From Anarhynchus alexandrinus (Eukaryota > Chordata > Aves > Charadriiformes > Charadriidae), in assembly GCA_008711295.1 (NCBI GenBank), contig VUYV01000054.1, positions 2,602,595 to 2,666,594 of the forward strand: 64,000 nucleotides of DNA, written 5' to 3'. The notes beneath the pieces are model-generated. The model was not told the origin of the DNA. It made no database searches and was given only the letters and a program-made list of their open reading frames with translations. Shown piece by piece: positions 12,334-22,500 of this stretch; the first letter of the stretch is position 1; the number at the start of each line of letters is the position of its first letter. The translations under genes were made by a program, and so were the position numbers.

Positions 12334-12574
12334 TGTCCTGCTGCGGGGTGTCGCTGCCGCTGGTCAGCCCGGGGGACTCCAACAAGCTCCGGCCGGGCTC
12401 TCCGCCGCCCTCGTCCGCCTGGGCGGCCACCATGTCGCCCGCCTCCTCCAGGTCCAGCAGGTGACTCACGGAGAAGTTCTTCTTGGCTTGTAAATTGTCC
12501 AGGCCGGCGGGGCCGTCGAGGCGGGCGGGCAGCAGGGCCTGCCTCTCCATGGCGTGGGCATAGCTGGACGCCAT
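12334..12574 (-). CDS. PRRX1: PRRX1 coding exon 1 (paired-related homeobox 1, N-terminal part)
   Basis: This exon encodes the first 80 residues of a paired-related homeobox transcription factor active in limb, craniofacial and other mesenchyme. The translation begins MASSYAHAMERQ, continues through the conserved block KKNFSVSHLLDLEEAGDMVA (residues 31-50) and ends SGSDTPQQD followed by one extra base, the first base of the next codon. That block and the end match PRRX1 of mammals and birds as known to me; PRRX2 diverges more here. The ATG at 12574-12572 has a strong Kozak context (GACACCATGG). The same frame stays open upstream for about 157 codons because the DNA is so GC-rich, so the start rests on homology and Kozak, not on an upstream stop. 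The exon ends at a canonical donor, GTAAGT. The homeodomain and C-terminal exons are not in the window and should lie at coordinates below 1. Identification is confident. Confidence 0.95.
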
Positions 12575-12760
12575 GGTGTCGAGCGGGGCTTTTCTGCCCT
12601 CGCCCCCCCCCCCGGGCGCCCACCGCCCCCGCTTCCCCCCAGCCGCCGGCCCTTCGAGGGGGGATGCGCAAGGACCGAAAAGGGGGGAACGGGACGGGAC
12701 CCGACGGCGGCGGGAGGGGAAGCCCGAAGGGGAGCGGGCAGGGCCGAGCTTAAAACATGC
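12575..12760 (-). promoter_or_regulatory. PRRX1: PRRX1 5' UTR and probable core promoter
   Basis: The GC-rich sequence immediately upstream of the PRRX1 ATG should hold the 5' UTR and transcription start. On the minus strand a lone AT-rich motif, CATGTTTTAAGC (about 12749-12760), interrupts the GC-rich DNA and could act as a weak TATA-like element. That would place initiation near 12720-12730 and give a 5' UTR of about 150 bases. The motif and distances are seen in the sequence; its use as a promoter is inference, and a dispersed CpG-island start is equally possible. Confidence 0.4.
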
Positions 12761-13240
12761 CGGAGGGGGAGAGGCGGCGCGGCCGGCTCGGGGCGCCGGG
12801 GCGGCGGCGCGGGGCACGGGGAGCTGCCGCCGGCCGGGAGGCGCAGGGTGGCTGTGGGGCCGCTGGGGCGGGTGCGCCCCGTCCCTCCGCCTCCGCTGCC
12901 GGCGGCTCCCCTCCCTCCGCCCCTGCGCTGCCCTCCCCTCCCCTCCGCCCCGCACTTCAAACGGCGGGGGCGGCTCCGCGGCGCTCCGGCCGCGCCGGGC
13001 ACCCGGGGGAGGGCGGCCCGCGGGGCCCCCGCCGGGACGTGGCACCGGCGCGGCCCCCCTTCATCCCACCCCCCCGGGACGGGGGTGGGCAGCGCCGGTC
13101 CCGCCGCGGTCGTTAGCTCCTCGTTGGGGGCTGGCTGGGGGACCCCCCTGTTTGGGGGCGAGAGGGGTGTAAACGGGGTGTGGGCCCCCCCACTCCTGTC
13201 ACCCGGAGGTGTACCTGGAGAGGAGGATGGGCACGGCCCT

Positions 13241-13520
13241 GGGGAGGGCTCCCGGGGCAGAGGAGAGGAGCAGAAGGAGAGAAATAGTGAAAATGAGAAA
13301 TGCAGATGAAAAGGGGACAAAGAGAAATGGAAGAGAAAGCATGAACAGGAGAGAGGAAAGGAAGAAGAAAAATAGTGAAAGAGGAAGAAAAAGTGCAACA
13401 GAGAACTAAGAAAGAGAAGACAGACCGAAAGGAGAGAGCAAGAGAGCAGAAGAGAAAGGAGGAGGAAAAAAAAAAGGCCAAAAAGAGAAACAGCAAAGAG
13501 AAAAAGACAGGAGGAGAAGG
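13241..13520. repeat. Homopurine-rich (GA/GAAA) tract upstream of PRRX1
   Basis: From about 13241 to 13520 the + strand is very largely A and G (GAGAGGAGCAGAAGGAGAGA, GGAAGAAGAAAAATAG, GAGGAGGAAAAAAAAAAGG), with only scattered pyrimidines. The complementary strand is polypyrimidine. It sits about 0.7-0.95 kb upstream of the PRRX1 ATG, just beyond the CpG island. Such tracts can form triplex structures or act as GAGA-type elements; either role here is inference. Confidence 0.85.
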
Positions 13521-13616
13521 ACGCACTCGGAGCTCCTCAGGCCAGCAAGCAGTAAGGTCCCAGCAGTTTGGCCTGGCCCGGCTGGCCCCCATGGCCAAGG
13601 CAGAGGTGCAGGGAGG

Positions 13617-13649
13617 TACCCCTGGATCCTCGATACCCCTGGATCCTCG
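13617..13649. repeat. Short tandem duplication, 17-base unit
   Basis: The unit TACCCCTGGATCCTCGA at 13617-13633 is repeated exactly for 16 bases at 13634-13649. It is a local two-copy duplication in the PRRX1 upstream region, with no known function. Confidence 0.9.
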
Positions 13650-13869
13650 CTCGCTGCAGAAGGGCCCCGAGGACAACTGGCCTGGCAGTGAGGGGCAGGG
13701 TCCCGCCGGCCAGGAAAGGCCGCTGTGTCCCGGTGGCTGGAGCCTGGGCTCCGGGCTGCCACAGCCAGCCCAGAATTTCCATCCCCCCTGATCTGGGGAA
13801 AGAACATTTGATGCCATCAAAGGGCTCCAGATTGAAAACAGATGTGCTTCCCCGAGCCTCTCCATGCAT

Positions 13870-16800
13870 TTAATTAAGGCACAGGCATGGAGGAGACATT
13901 TTCATCATTAGTTTGCTTTCAGGCCCCCCCCTCTGGTCCCGGTTTACCCTTTGCAGTCTCAAAGACCCAAATAGGCATGCCAGGCCTGTGGGGCTCTGTG
14001 GTCCCTGGCTTGGGGATGAGCAAAGCTGGTGGGCACAGACTGGAAAGGTCAAAAAAAGCACTGGGGCAAGGTTGCGCGTGTGCGCAGAAATGTGTGGGTG
14101 CATATACACCCGAAAGGCCATGTGTGCATCTACGTACACAGCAGTGTGTGCCTTACTGCATACTGGTGTGGCCCTTTTTCTGCATGTGAGGGAGCATTTG
14201 TGTGTGATGTCCTGCGGTACGTGCCCATGTGTTGGACGGGGAAGGAGCTGTGTCTTCACATGGGTGTGCGAGGCTATATTTGGCTGGATTTTCAATGCTG
14301 GCATCTTGTACCCTGGCTCTCAATGTCTCCAGGTTTAGGCACAGCAGGGTGGGTGGGTGTACACACTTCCATGCTCGGAAGAATGGTTATCCGTACACAT
14401 CCCTGTGGGCTGCCTGGCACATGAAACACCCTTTTCTCTGCCTTTCCCAGATATTTGGCTGCCTTCTTTCTTGGTGAGCTGGGGTTTACCCTCTTTCTCC
14501 CTGTTCTTCAAATGGATGTTGCAACTGACCTGGCTTTTCTGAGAGGGTGTTGCAGAGTCATAGCCATAAAGATCCCTTTCCACTGGCAGTAGGGTCTGCT
14601 CTTAGCCCCAGGCAACCTCTGCTATGGGGGTGACAGCAGAAGCCACAGAAACCAGAACAAGAGCTCTCTGTGCCACCTTCACCAATATCTTCACTGACAT
14701 CCCTGGTAAGAAGTATTTCTCCTTAGATCTCCCCATGTCTAAGGGCATCCTTCAGACAACTCTCCCTCCCAGCCTCGGAGTTTGGGATTGTAGCCCAATA
14801 CCAGCAGATGCCCTGGAAAGATGGTGGATAAAAGCATGTTGGTGCTGTGGGTGACCACATCAACATGTGTGCATCTGCTACAAACGAAGAATCTCACCTG
14901 TAAGGCAACAAAGGGGCCCAGCTCCAAGACCAGCTACTATGGCTTTACCCTGAAGTGAGCTATGGGTGCTCCCCATACGTACAGCACCCGCAGGCTGAAG
15001 AGCAACATGGGATGCCAGAGCCATATTCTGGAAGTGGCCTAAACACCTTCTTTCCCAGATGCCTCCTGCAACACAATGGATTTCTGTGACTGGGTGGGAG
15101 AACTCTGCTGAGGGGCAAGATGAACCCAAGGGAAACTCTTCCAGCTCTGTCTCTCTCAAAAGAAAGAAGGTTGGAAACAGTGGGGGGCCTCCAAGACTGC
15201 ACAGAACACCACTTGGCTGTGGCTCTTCTTTCAGTTTGCTATGACCAGGCAGGCCCTAGGCCAAGGCGCACCTGCAATGTGGAAATGAGCGTGGCAGGAA
15301 CCTCCTGGGCTCTGAGAGGGATGGTGACTGTGTTGCCACCTCAGATAGTGAACTGCCTCTCTCCCTAGATCATCTGTAGTGCCTTTAGGACCAAGCTACT
15401 CTTTCAAAGCAATGCTGCTGTTCTGCATGTGCCGGAGGGCAGAATTAGTGCAGCATCCATGATACTCTGCTCCATGGAGAGCATGGTTTGCCTATGGGAA
15501 GCCTAATGAATAGAGAAGTACAGATAGTGCCAGGGAAAAAATCCCACCAGGAGAAAGTAGTGGGATGTGCTCTTTGTAGCAGGGTGTCCTACTGTACTGG
15601 GGATCAGCCCAAGCTTGAGGGAATGGGTGGGATGGATGAAGGGACCTTGTCACATGCAGGAAATAAGTCACATGAGAAATAAGTGATGGACCAAAGTGGG
15701 CCACAAATATAATGAGCAAAAGACAAACAGAAGAGAAAGAATCAGAACGATGAGGAGAAGGAGTGGATGAAGGACATGCTCTCTGAGCTCCTGGGTGAGC
15801 AAACCAAAGGGTCCCAGGGCCCTACATAGCTGCAGATCTCAGCCTGCTGCTAAAACAGAAGTAGGACCATCTTTACAGGACAAACATGAGACATCCCTTC
15901 ATTAGCTGTTTCGTTTAACTTGATACAAAGTTTTAGAAAACTTCAGGTTAGATTACAGGCAGATATCACCTTACCTGAATGCTCAAGGGTATTGCCTTCT
16001 AGTGTACATCTTCTCCCTCTCCAGCCGCTAGCACTGAAGGCAGAAGAGGATGCCACCCATCTCAGATGCATCAGTTTTTTCCTGTGCAAACGTCCAATAG
16101 CCAGTGCACACACTCACTCTAAGGTCTCCAGGAGTTTCTGCAGGATAAATAGCCATAGGGCAGGTATGAGCCACACGATGGTCTGCTGTAATCCAAAGAT
16201 CTCAACACATTTCTCCCTATTTCAGATGGGGAAACTTGCAAAGGCAGCTTGTCCTCAGCATCAAACCCAAAGCAGATGTGGTAGGATACCCCAGTTCTCA
16301 TGACCTTGAGGCTGGAAAAGACTCCCATGCTACAGGTGGCCCATGACAGGAAACGCACATACCATTTCAGCATCCCACAGGCCATCAAGTAGTTAGTTAG
16401 ACACCTATTTCCCACCTCACCACTAGCCTGGCATCAAGCTGAACAGATAGCTCCTGTACCCCACCATCCTCCCATCCCGCCTTTCCTCTCCAACATTCGC
16501 CTGCTCGGCAGCTGCTCACAGCCCCATTTCTCCACCTTCCCAGGATGTCCAGGGAATGATTGCATCCTGTGCACACTCCCAGCAAGGCAGGGACTTCTGA
16601 GCCTCTGCTGCCAGACAGGGAGAGGAGAAAGCCCCAAGGTCCTCAAACAGCCAGAAATCTGCTAGGTAAAGCACCCACAGCTGAAAGGCCAAGCCTCACA
16701 CTGCAGAGAGCAGTTAGACCCCAGTTTGGCCCTTCCTGCTCCCAAAAGTGGTTATCATTTTGAAGGACATCAGTGAGACTCATCAGCTGGAACCCTGCCT

Positions 16801-19800
16801 CAAAACCTATCTATCTCCTACACTGTAACCACATCTGATGCTCAGAGAAGGTGAGGCAGAAACCACAAACTCTCCCATTCTCCCTCCCCTAGTTGCATAT
16901 CAAGAAGGGGAAAACCAAAGATCTGCGCCTCTGCAGATGACCAGCGCATTTGCTTCTGCTTTCTTTTCTCAGAGAAAATTACAAGCTCAATCTGCAGTGT
17001 CAGTGAGAAAACCTCCAACTCCTGCCCCAGTTCCTGCAATTTCCCATGAAATCCTGCACTTGGAAGTTCCTGTGGTTCCCAGCTCCAATATATGGGCTAC
17101 CAAAGTATGCTATAATCCCTCAGAAATATTCCCCTCACCTTCTCATCAGTCCAAACAGGGAGCTTCCTAGCACATACAGCCACAGTCTTGGTGACAGTTT
17201 TCAGGCACAACAAACAGGAGCTGACAAGCTTCCCAAGGGTCTTGCAGCCAACAAGAAATACTCAGAGCAGATGAGCAGCTGGGCAGCAGTAACATCCCCA
17301 GGGCAGCTCACACTCCTTGTAGCTGGTGTTAGCGGGATGCAGGAAGGCACCAAGCACTGAGTAAGACTGAGTAAGCCAAGCCTCCGCTTGCTCTGCTCCC
17401 ACATTCAGCTCTTCTGCACTGGCCACCACATCACCCACCTTTTCCAGCATAGACAGCAGACTTGTTTCAGGTGCCCTAAATATCTTCTCTTCTACCTGAG
17501 TTAAAAAAAACCCAACCAAACAACAAGCAGGCAGAAGAACCTGTGGAGACTGTGACACACAGGTGTGGATTCTCAGCTGTCTAATATCATGGCACTTAGA
17601 TGAAGCATTTCACTCAGTGAGGGAAAGTAGTTTGGGTCTGTCTTCCCTACCTTATTTTCATGAAACTTGTCAGCATGTAATGTCTTAGAGCCCTTTTTCG
17701 ATCTGCCAAATTTGTTTCATCCTAGCAGCTTAAAAATGATATTGCAGGAGGGCATCAGGGAGGAGCTAACAGCCAGTACCATTGCACAGGCTTGGGCCTT
17801 TGGGAAACCTGACCAAAAAGCACACACAATTTATTACCGCTCTGTGCTTCTTGGCCTTAACCATGCAAGGTGCTCAGCTATTCTAAGACATGCTGGGTGC
17901 CCTCCAGCACTGCTCTCCTGAGGACCTCAATGGGGTGCCAGCAGTTTAGATAGGTGATTCAGAGGACAGGAGGGCACAAATGATACTTACTCCTCTCCTA
18001 GGCCCATAGCGGCAGCTGCTTTGGAAAGCGAGTACTCCGAGATAGACCTCCACCCCTTTGAACTCCAAAACATCAGCCACAGCTCCTTAAGGGCAAGGTT
18101 ATGAGAGGCATTGAATCAGAGCATCTCTCTGCTGCTGACTGCTTCTCAGGCTGCATCCATACTGTCCTGTCCCTTGCCCAGCCCAGCGATATCCCCATTG
18201 CTGGACTCTGTTGCTGATGCCCAGGTGCTGCAGAGCCAAACCAGAACTCCTTTGCCCTGGAAAGTTTTCCTCCCATCACCCCGTCATGCTGATTCACTGA
18301 AATGTCTGGTCCCAAACCTCTTTGCACTTGCTCTGCCCAGGGCTGGATGAGAACTACACTGAGCTGGAAACAGAGAGCACCTGCAGGAACATGTGTGTGC
18401 ATATAGGTGTATCACCTTACACGTATGTATGCACACATTCAAGCCTGGAGCCAGACCTCTCCCCCACAAACTCCTGCTATACACTTGGACCAAATCTCCC
18501 TCTTTTCTTCCCCACATAGAGGTGCGTTATTAGATCTGTGGGGATCAGGTAGTCTACAGTCGTTTCAAGCTGTAAACTCAACATCACGGTTTCTTTTAAT
18601 CCCCAACATCTTGATATCATCTGGAAATGCCATGAGCAGTTTATAATTAGGGTTTAGCATGCAGATTAATACCAGCAGCTCCAGGGTGAACAGACCATCA
18701 GAGTCTAATCAAAGCTTAAATGGGGCAGCAATTTAAAACTGAGATTTATTATTCCTCTGCATAATATTTTGAACCAGAGGCTGACTTCACATCACACACA
18801 ATCATTCCTGGAAGTGCTATCACATCTCCAGTCAGAGCGAGGTGGCTTGTTACTTGTTCATAGGGGTGATAAATACTAGGCTTCGGGAACTTATTTAGGA
18901 ATATCGCAGCATTGACACTACAAGATTTAGAACCTGAGGCAGGAGAGCACTTGCACACATGCACAACGCATGGGGCTCCAGCCCCACATGGATGGTGGGG
19001 CAAGGCCATGCACTTACATTTTTTTTTCTGGGTACCAGTTGTAATAAGGCCCCAGGACACCAGGTAAGATGTTCTCTGTTTGCCATCTCCTCTGGCCACG
19101 TGTGGGTGGGGAAGAGAAAGGATGGGAAGGTATGTGGTACCTAAGGGGGAAATAAAGCCACCTCACAGCAACAGCCAGGGAAATCTCCTGAATGATGTTT
19201 CTCCAAAGTCCCATCTGGATGGCCCCTGGGAGTCCCCCCAAATCTGAGAGGTTTGATTTTCAGCGTAGGGGCAGCTGGGCTGTCTGTGCAGCACCTGCAT
19301 TGGAGTTTTCACTAGCAGGGCTCCTACCTTTTCAAATCTGCCCTGACCAGCCTTCCCCCACCCAGTTAGGGCTGGAGCCCTTCCCTTGCCTTGTCATTTA
19401 TAAAACACAAGTGGAGGAGGTGGCTGGGAGAGTGGAAATTTGTTCACCAGTTTGTCTGTACAAGTCCCAGTTTTTAGACTTCAAGACAGACTGAGCTTCA
19501 ACAGTTGCCACCTAGCTTTCAACAGAGATGACAAACACATTCACCAGCTGGCAATGGCAAGAACTAGTTTCCTATTTTCTTTTTCTATAAGCTTCCCACC
19601 AAGTGGAAGAGGGGCTATGAGGAAGGGAATGTCCTCATCTCCAGCCTGGATGGTCTGTGGATCTGAACTAGAGTTCAGCTCTTCGCTTGCCTGGCTTTGC
19701 TCTTGCTAGGGATGCCCATGTGGCTATCAGCTCTGCCACTAGCCCCGGAGGCTGCCTCTGTGGGAGGTGTGTGTCAGCACTGCCCTGAGATGATCCCAAG

Positions 19801-21170
19801 GATCAGCCCCATGTCTGAAGTGGAAGGAGCCGATGACACACATCATGGCCTCTCAAGACAACATAAGATGGGAGGATTCATAGATCCCACCAGGAAACCA
19901 CAGCAGTATCAGCACAAACACCTCCTCACCATGGCTTTGCTCCAGCAGCCAGGAGCCACGTGACCACAGGGTGATAGCGCACAGTCCTGCAGGTGGATGG
20001 CTTTTGTCTTCATCACGCTAAGCCTGCTCCATCCCCTTCGAGGACTTCAGTGGAGTTACTTGCCTCAGGAGCCAGGACTCTGCCTTAGTAAGAAACCAGG
20101 CTGTGGCCCTTTCAGGTTGCCTACCCACATACCATGGCTACCTGGGGGCACTGAGATGGCCCCCCCCTGCCCTGGGCCAGCTAAACAGAGCCAGCCAAGC
20201 TAAATCAGGGCTAAGCCTCATGTTGCCAAGGGCTCAGACTTGAGCTGGTTCCAGAGCTGGCTGCATAAGGAGCCGTGGGTTTGGATAAGCCAGCCGTTTA
20301 AGCGGGGTTTTATTACCAGGCAGGGTAACAAAAGCACTCAGAGGTCACCCGGGAACTTTAATCAGCACCGAGGGTCACTGGATAGCAGGCAAGGCGGGAG
20401 GAGGGCAGGGTCCAGGGCACACAAATAAATAAATAGATGTATTGAAACCACCTCCCTTCCTCCGAATGATCTCCCCTCTCTCTCCCCATCTCTGTGCACA
20501 TTATAAAGATATCTACTTTTTACAATCAGATGTTCAAATGGACCTAATTTCCCCAGCAGAAACTCCAAGATCTCCTGCAAGTTTATCTGAGAAGTTTATC
20601 CACAAGGCTCGGTTGGTTTTTTTTTTTTTAAATCCCTCGCTGCTGGAGATGAAAGTTCAGTCTGCTGGACTGCTCTTGGGCTGGATATCAGATATCCCTA
20701 ACCCTGGAGAGAGAAAGCGTCCCACCAGCTTCTCTCCCCTGCAGGAAAGAAAAAAAAAAACAACCCTCCCATAATCAGAGTCTGGGCAGACAAATTGGCA
20801 CCACTGTTTTCGTCTTTTCTCTCTCCGCCCCCCTTTCTGGAAGAGGACTAACCCTTTGGAACACAGTCACAACTCACAAATATTTGTGGGTATTATATTG
20901 CAAGAGGGAAAAAAATCCAAAGGAAGGTAACTGTTAAAAGCTTAGTCCCTCTCCCATGGAAAGCAGCTTTATGCACGTCCATAAATCTCCTTTGTAAGTG
21001 GTCATTAAAATTGCGTCTTGTTTAATTTTTTTTTTTAATCTCGTTTAAACACTTTTTCTCATCTTGCAAACGAATGATGTCATTGGCAGGCCCAGTAATG
21101 AACTGAAAAAAGTCAACTTTCTAATGTTTTGGGGGCTCTCTCAAAAAGCAAACATTTCAATACCAGTCCG
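13870..21170. other. Intergenic DNA upstream of PRRX1, no gene seen
   Basis: This stretch has no open frame that I can tie to a protein and no convincing splice structure. It includes a degenerate TG/CA-rich block (about 14065-14290), a similar shorter one near 18390-18440, and the AT-rich, repeat-poor block 18560-18780. The first 6 kb is of intermediate GC without dense CpG. It could hold PRRX1 regulatory DNA because it lies directly upstream of the promoter, but no specific site can be proven from one sequence. Confidence 0.6.
14065..14290. repeat. Degenerate TG/CA-rich low-complexity block
   Basis: The + strand is dense in interrupted TGTG and ACAC words (GCGTGTGCGCAGAAATGTGT, ATGTGTGCATCTACGTACAC, ATTTGTGTGTGATG). 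It looks like a decayed dinucleotide or minisatellite array with many interruptions and no uniform unit. Confidence 0.45.
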
Positions 21171-21174
21171 CTAA

Positions 21175-21335
21175 TGTAGCCAAATACTTAAGCATGTGCT
21201 TAACAACCAACTTGTATTTAAGTGCCTTGCTCCCACGGGGACATCTGCCACACTCATCTTCACACACAAATGATGTGCTTAAAGTGAGGAGCGTGTTTAA
21301 ACTGTTGCAGGACGACAGTCCCTGGGCTTCGCTGC
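21175..21335. repeat. Ancient palindromic interspersed repeat (degenerate)
   Basis: Left half: ACTTAAGCATGTGCTTAACA. Right half: GATGTGCTTAAAGTGAGGAG followed by CGTGTTTAAACTGTTGCAGGA, an approximate mirror of the left. This arrangement (cttaagcatgtgcttaa ... gtgcttaaagt ... gtgtttaa.. tgcagga) matches an old palindromic repeat common in bird and turtle genomes. In that repeat the centre reads 'cccattgacttcaatggg'; here the centre has decayed. I recognise the pattern but do not assign a Repbase name. Confidence 0.5.
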
Positions 21336-22329
21336 TGAACTACTCATGGAATAGGAAACACGGCTGAGACCCCACAGCGGCTGCACATCGGTGCCCTGAC
21401 TCACTCGCCGATGGTCACTGGTCCTCCCTCTCCTTCTGCAATCTTGAGACTGATGTCCTCAGGGTTTCCTGCATTGCTGCTTTCTTTCTAACAGTCAAGC
21501 CCACCTCTTCTTTTTGCCCACTGTTCAAAGGACAGGGCTTTCTCCAGGTGCCACAAAGCACGATCATCACTAACCTGCCCGGCCCTTTGCTTCACAGATA
21601 CGCCCTTGACACCCAAAACGCCGTTTGGTTGAAAGGCTCCTTGCCAGGTACTTGTGTTGCTTGGTTTGGGTGTGTGGCTGGGGTTTTTAGGTTTGTTTTT
21701 ATTTATTTTTTTTTTTGGGAAGCCGTTTTAATGAAGTGGAAGCAAAACCAAATAGTAGGCTGCGCAAATGGGGAAAAATAAATGCAAAACTTGAAAATGA
21801 ATAATTGGCGTGGTTTTAATTAAAAAGCGGTTAACTGTTTCAGGGTGAGGAGCATGGGTTTGGGTTGACACCGTCTGAACCCTGGAAAGAGCACGTTAAG
21901 CTGTTCACCATGCTGCGGGTTAAGAAAATGGGAAATAAATACATCCCAGCCACTTGGAAAACTAAACCATCTTTAGGGCTCAGTTGTAAACTTTCTTCAG
22001 CAATTTATTAGAGTTCCAGAAAACACTTGTTGAGTAGCCTTGGCCTGTAATAAATATCAGTCCTTGTTTGTTTGTTTTTGTAATGGGAACAAAACCACAT
22101 CTTTTTCTTTCTGAAGTGGATAATTTAATTACATGGCAAGAAACACATTCATTGTCCAGAATACCCAGAGAAGATTGCCACAAAACTTACAGTTCAGTGG
22201 AGAGAGGAGGGGAACAGAGCCAGCTGATACCCAGAATCGGTTTCAGGGAAGATTTTCTTGTTGGCATGTCCACTTACACTGGCGATGACAGTAGCGCTGG
22301 GATTGTCATTACAAACAGGAGGTGGAGAT

Positions 22330-22500
22330 GGGCACCTCTGCGTAAGGCAGTTTTTACCCCAAAGGACGTAGAGCATCAGAGGGGCAAGACAGATGGGAAC
22401 GAGGGACAGTGAAGGGAAGGGACTTGTTCAGGCCATGCAGCAGGTCCAAGGTGGCAGGGGGAGCTGAGCTCCAGCCCTCTGTTCTCAGCCTGCTGTGTGT
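22330..22500 (-). repeat. MIR-like SINE remnant
   Basis: The + strand reads GGGACAGTGAAGGGAAGGGA, then CTTGTTCAGGCCATGCAGCAGGTC, GGTGGCAGGGGGAGCTGAG and CCCTCTGTTCTCAGCCTGC (given in parts). This parallels the reverse complement of MIR (gaggcacagtgaggttaagtgacttgcccaaggtca..cagcaggtcagtggcagagc..gaact). It is the clearest of the MIR-like copies here. Confidence 0.65.

Larger units (their letters stand above)
10480..13240. promoter_or_regulatory. CpG island around PRRX1 exon 1
   Basis: The sequence changes from AT-rich intron to dense GC with very many CG dinucleotides at about 10.5 kb and stays so to about 13.2 kb. The island covers the PRRX1 promoter, exon 1 and the first roughly 1.8 kb of intron 1. 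It includes runs such as CGGCGGCGG and GGGGCGGGG. Large CpG islands of this kind are typical of developmental homeobox genes kept under Polycomb control; that regulation is inferred from the family. The island is interrupted by an assembly gap at 12084-12160 and contains a GGAT microsatellite and a long hairpin. Boundaries are by eye. Confidence 0.85.

Noticed and set aside
11357..12493. Long + strand frames across the PRRX1 island
   Set aside because: They are open because of high GC, include 77 N and the GGAT microsatellite, and lie antisense to PRRX1 exon 1 and intron 1.
11942..13045. Single 367-codon minus frame that contains the PRRX1 N-terminus
   Set aside because: Only the part from 12574 to the donor at 12333 is PRRX1; the upstream and downstream extensions are 5' UTR/promoter and intron kept open by GC-richness.
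12466..13865. Overlapping long frames upstream of PRRX1 (both strands)
   Set aside because: They are Arg/Gly/Pro-rich or Ser/Phe/Leu-rich shadows of the CpG island and of the homopurine tract, without homology or splice support.
16290..16420. Possible CR1 3' fragment (GAGGCTGGAAAAGACTCCCA)
   Set aside because: The resemblance to 'aggttggaaaagacctct' is limited to about 20 bases with no supporting flanks.
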